Below, piece by piece: positions 63,501-64,000 of a DNA stretch of 64,000 nt. The position numbers were made by a program, and so were the translations under genes. The notes beneath the pieces were generated by a model that did no database searches, had not been told where the DNA came from, and worked only from the letters and a program-made list of their open reading frames with translations. Each line of letters begins with the position of its first letter. Within the stretch, counting starts at the first letter, position 1. This DNA comes from Giardia muris (Eukaryota; Fornicata; Diplomonadida; Hexamitidae): the NCBI GenBank assembly GCA_006247105.1, contig CM016928.1, positions 124,001 through 188,000 on the forward strand. Direction: 5' to 3'.

Positions 63501-63920
63501 GGACGAGACGTGGAATATATTACCTATGTCCCTGTCGTTAACTCTTCGCGCCTACAAGCCGAGCTACGAGAGGATTGCAGTGGACAGGCCACGATCTCCT
63601 ACGTAAGTCGCACTTACGTCATCCTCGATGATGACCCAAGGCATGTCGATGTTGCCGCCGACGAGGACGAGGAGGTTGAATGGGGAAGTCAGGGCCGTTT
63701 CCGGCGAGAAGGTACGAAGGCTACTTCAGGCGGAAAGATGAAGGCTGGCGAGACGCGGGATGAAGACTCCTCACGGATCCTACTCCGAAGCGAGGGTATA
63801 GTCTGTACGCATTCGGCCCGGTTTATCGTCGAGGCGATTCAGCGAGCAAAAGGGCTTCTTCTCATGCAAGGCGTCGTCGTTGATGCAGAGAAGCAACGGA
63901 CGATGAAGCGGAACAAGTAA
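60513..63920 (+). CDS. EFL1: Elongation factor-like GTPase 1 (ribosome maturation)
   Basis: An EF-2-like GTPase of up to 1135 residues. G1 is AHIDHGKTT, G2 lies within QERNITMK, G3 is DTPGH and G4 is NKLDR. The EF-2 fold continues through domains II-V and ends DAEKQRTMKRNK, the diagnostic EFL1/Ria1 tail. EFL1 works with SBDS to release eIF6 from nascent 60S subunits, the last cytoplasmic step of ribosome maturation. An acidic Glu/Lys-rich insert (about residues 676-695) occurs where other EFL1 proteins also carry insertions. ATG 60531, preceded by acgaaa, gives an N-terminus closer to other EFL1 proteins and may be the true start; ATG 60513 is the longest frame. AGTAAAT overlaps the stop. Confidence 0.93.
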   Translation: MKSVTKMDVEHINLALALQQRPAHLRCVCICAHIDHGKTTIMDSLLASNQLISSENSGTLRHMDFLASEQERNITMKAAAVSLLHITRDPCISTHFDNAPQVPLLLTVIDTPGHCDFATEVMAAAVVCDGAILVVDLVEGVSSQTVTVIKAILRLRLQSVLVLNKLDRLHGELRLTPFEAFLHITRVLQDVNETYRTVLSELLETGQLVRGPQDEALDAEQYSPLHDNVIFSAALHNWGFTLRDFAVHLGRQFPFIDELDMDAVLYALWDSSTSVDLVKQRFVTMDAMGAPAFATLVLESLWAVLGCAALPPDKALRKVRRMYRKCLNKDLTEERPGVQTPEGAIRIFLADWLPLSNSIFTAIILSVSPPSSTQNAICVSAQGAGSLLGSNPTMLICGKILNSAEFTVIHLNGTHSKRLDESQGGHFVLCRVLSGVPKVGQRFTTLRSEGAVVQAQETSIGGFFCPMGQNIIAYPSDAAPTPGSICVVQFDSLISFCSILIDTTTLEAAKVEKPISKNMEHWKALSRSMDAHRLMNIPVPLITTAVIPGGIEMYPRVMSALTELCTIDTGTRYHVNPDGDLILATSGDVHLSRCCEQLDAILERLYPGSDTSYVVTDVALHVREHVIPGTCIQATDYLTRPDNLEALITEYLASLANRDADAIVALSTDSEAWSFEEESNDETEEEEKKEEHLDTKISQTCVLDASKTCTSNGPDPPDISPDIPAELTHLFEQLDKELARNSSQSSDQGLLQSVHAYSSQIPPFPNDPALEYYFHVCGSKIYATFCGSAEGVLFGHPAGLELLFLRVQGGVVHLDVHEIGLICTSNRALTELPEDRRIDLRLVMRDEDVPEYPSSLYLTADSIDDEAFGHVISTVFQKLLRIGPLCEEPLIDAAIIAKHVISQQVVMTPLEFETFRETELVMRSSLLPGFPITHPATSYVSNLLLFTRLAHLAALGSNIRIAEPYLQAIIRAPQGRPLQGTLTRLRCVNLEVMHSAGRDVEYITYVPVVNSSRLQAELREDCSGQATISYVSRTYVILDDDPRHVDVAADEDEEVEWGSQGRFRREGTKATSGGKMKAGETRDEDSSRILLRSEGIVCTHSARFIVEAIQRAKGLLLMQGVVVDAEKQRTMKRNK

Positions 63921-64000
63921 ATGGTAGAAGCCCCAGTATGGCCTCACGGAGCTGGATCGCCACGAACTCCGTAGTCCTGAGTGCCTCCATGATAGACTTG
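63862..64000 (-). CDS. Possible 3' end of a convergent gene cut by the right edge
   Basis: A minus-strand frame open from the right edge ends at TGA (63862-63864) and encodes about 45 residues with an amphipathic, protein-like segment TTEFVAIQLREAILGLLPF. It would overlap the EFL1 3' end by 59 bp, more than the 6-19 bp seen at other convergent pairs here, which weakens the case. No domain is recognisable. Confidence 0.25.
   Translation of the reverse strand, partial: KSIMEALRTTEFVAIQLREAILGLLPFTCSASSSVASLHQRRRLA
63916..63922 (+). terminator. Poly(A) signal AGTAAAT overlapping the EFL1 stop codon
   Basis: An exact AGTRAAY match; the TAA stop (63918-63920) lies inside it. Confidence 0.7.

Overview
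The window reads as nuclear DNA of a diplomonad of the genus Giardia. The evidence is as follows. Every gene is a single uninterrupted reading frame ending at TAA, TAG or TGA, so the code is standard and not the TAA/TAG=Gln code of hexamitids such as Spironucleus. Roughly 96-97% of the bases are coding, and spacers run from a few bases to about 230 bp. Start codons are often preceded within a few bases by a short A-tract or A/T-rich patch, the Giardia-type minimal initiator. Exact copies of the Giardia poly(A) signal AGTRAAY overlap or closely follow several stops. The gene content (ankyrin 'protein 21.1'-like genes, a NEK-type pseudokinase fused to ankyrin repeats, axonemal dynein, and a GCP/tubulin cytoskeleton) is typical of Giardia. 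The fairly high GC content makes me favour G. muris or a relative over G. intestinalis, but that is a guess.

I support 29 complete protein genes, one tRNA-Arg(CCT) and two possible gene ends cut by the window edges. Layout: 0-3.3 kb holds a CDK-like kinase, a two-membrane-segment protein and an orphan. 3.3-10.3 kb is an ankyrin cluster: one ankyrin/coiled-coil protein with a possible C-terminal lipid anchor and a convergent pair of ankyrin-RING proteins. 10.3-14.6 kb has the tRNA, a TPR protein, a two-RRM protein, ribosomal protein L26 and an apparently inactive ubiquitin-hydrolase-like membrane protein. 14.6-30.0 kb is one 15.4-kb inner-arm dynein heavy chain. 30.0-34.9 kb has a membrane-anchored acid-ceramidase-like protein that seems to lack its nucleophile and the NEK-pseudokinase/ankyrin fusion. 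From 31.3 to 51.8 kb eleven genes in a row lie on the minus strand: pseudokinase, divergent kinesin, coiled-coil protein, an ER-type membrane protein, uridine phosphorylase, an Spg1/Tem1 GTPase, an orphan, an LPCAT-type acyltransferase, a fourth ankyrin protein and two orphans. 51.8-64 kb has further orphans, a BRCA2-type recombination mediator, a gamma-tubulin complex component and the ribosome-maturation GTPase EFL1.

Several genes fit shared jobs: motility and microtubules (dynein, kinesin, GCP, coiled-coil proteins), division control (Spg1/Tem1-like GTPase, CDK-like kinase), ribosome production (RPL26, EFL1), recombination (BRCA2-like), and scaffold or ubiquitin roles (ankyrin, ankyrin-RING and USP-like proteins). 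I see no CRISPR array, insertion sequence, virus, rRNA operon or spliceosomal intron. The most striking points are a compact BRCA2 candidate with two FQSA motifs at its extreme N-terminus, start codons of divergent genes only 9 and 16 bp apart, same-strand neighbours separated by 7-10 bp that consist mostly of the next gene's A-tract, and a set of apparent pseudoenzymes (kinase, deubiquitinase-like, ceramidase-like). All family calls come from reading motifs by eye; no database search was run.
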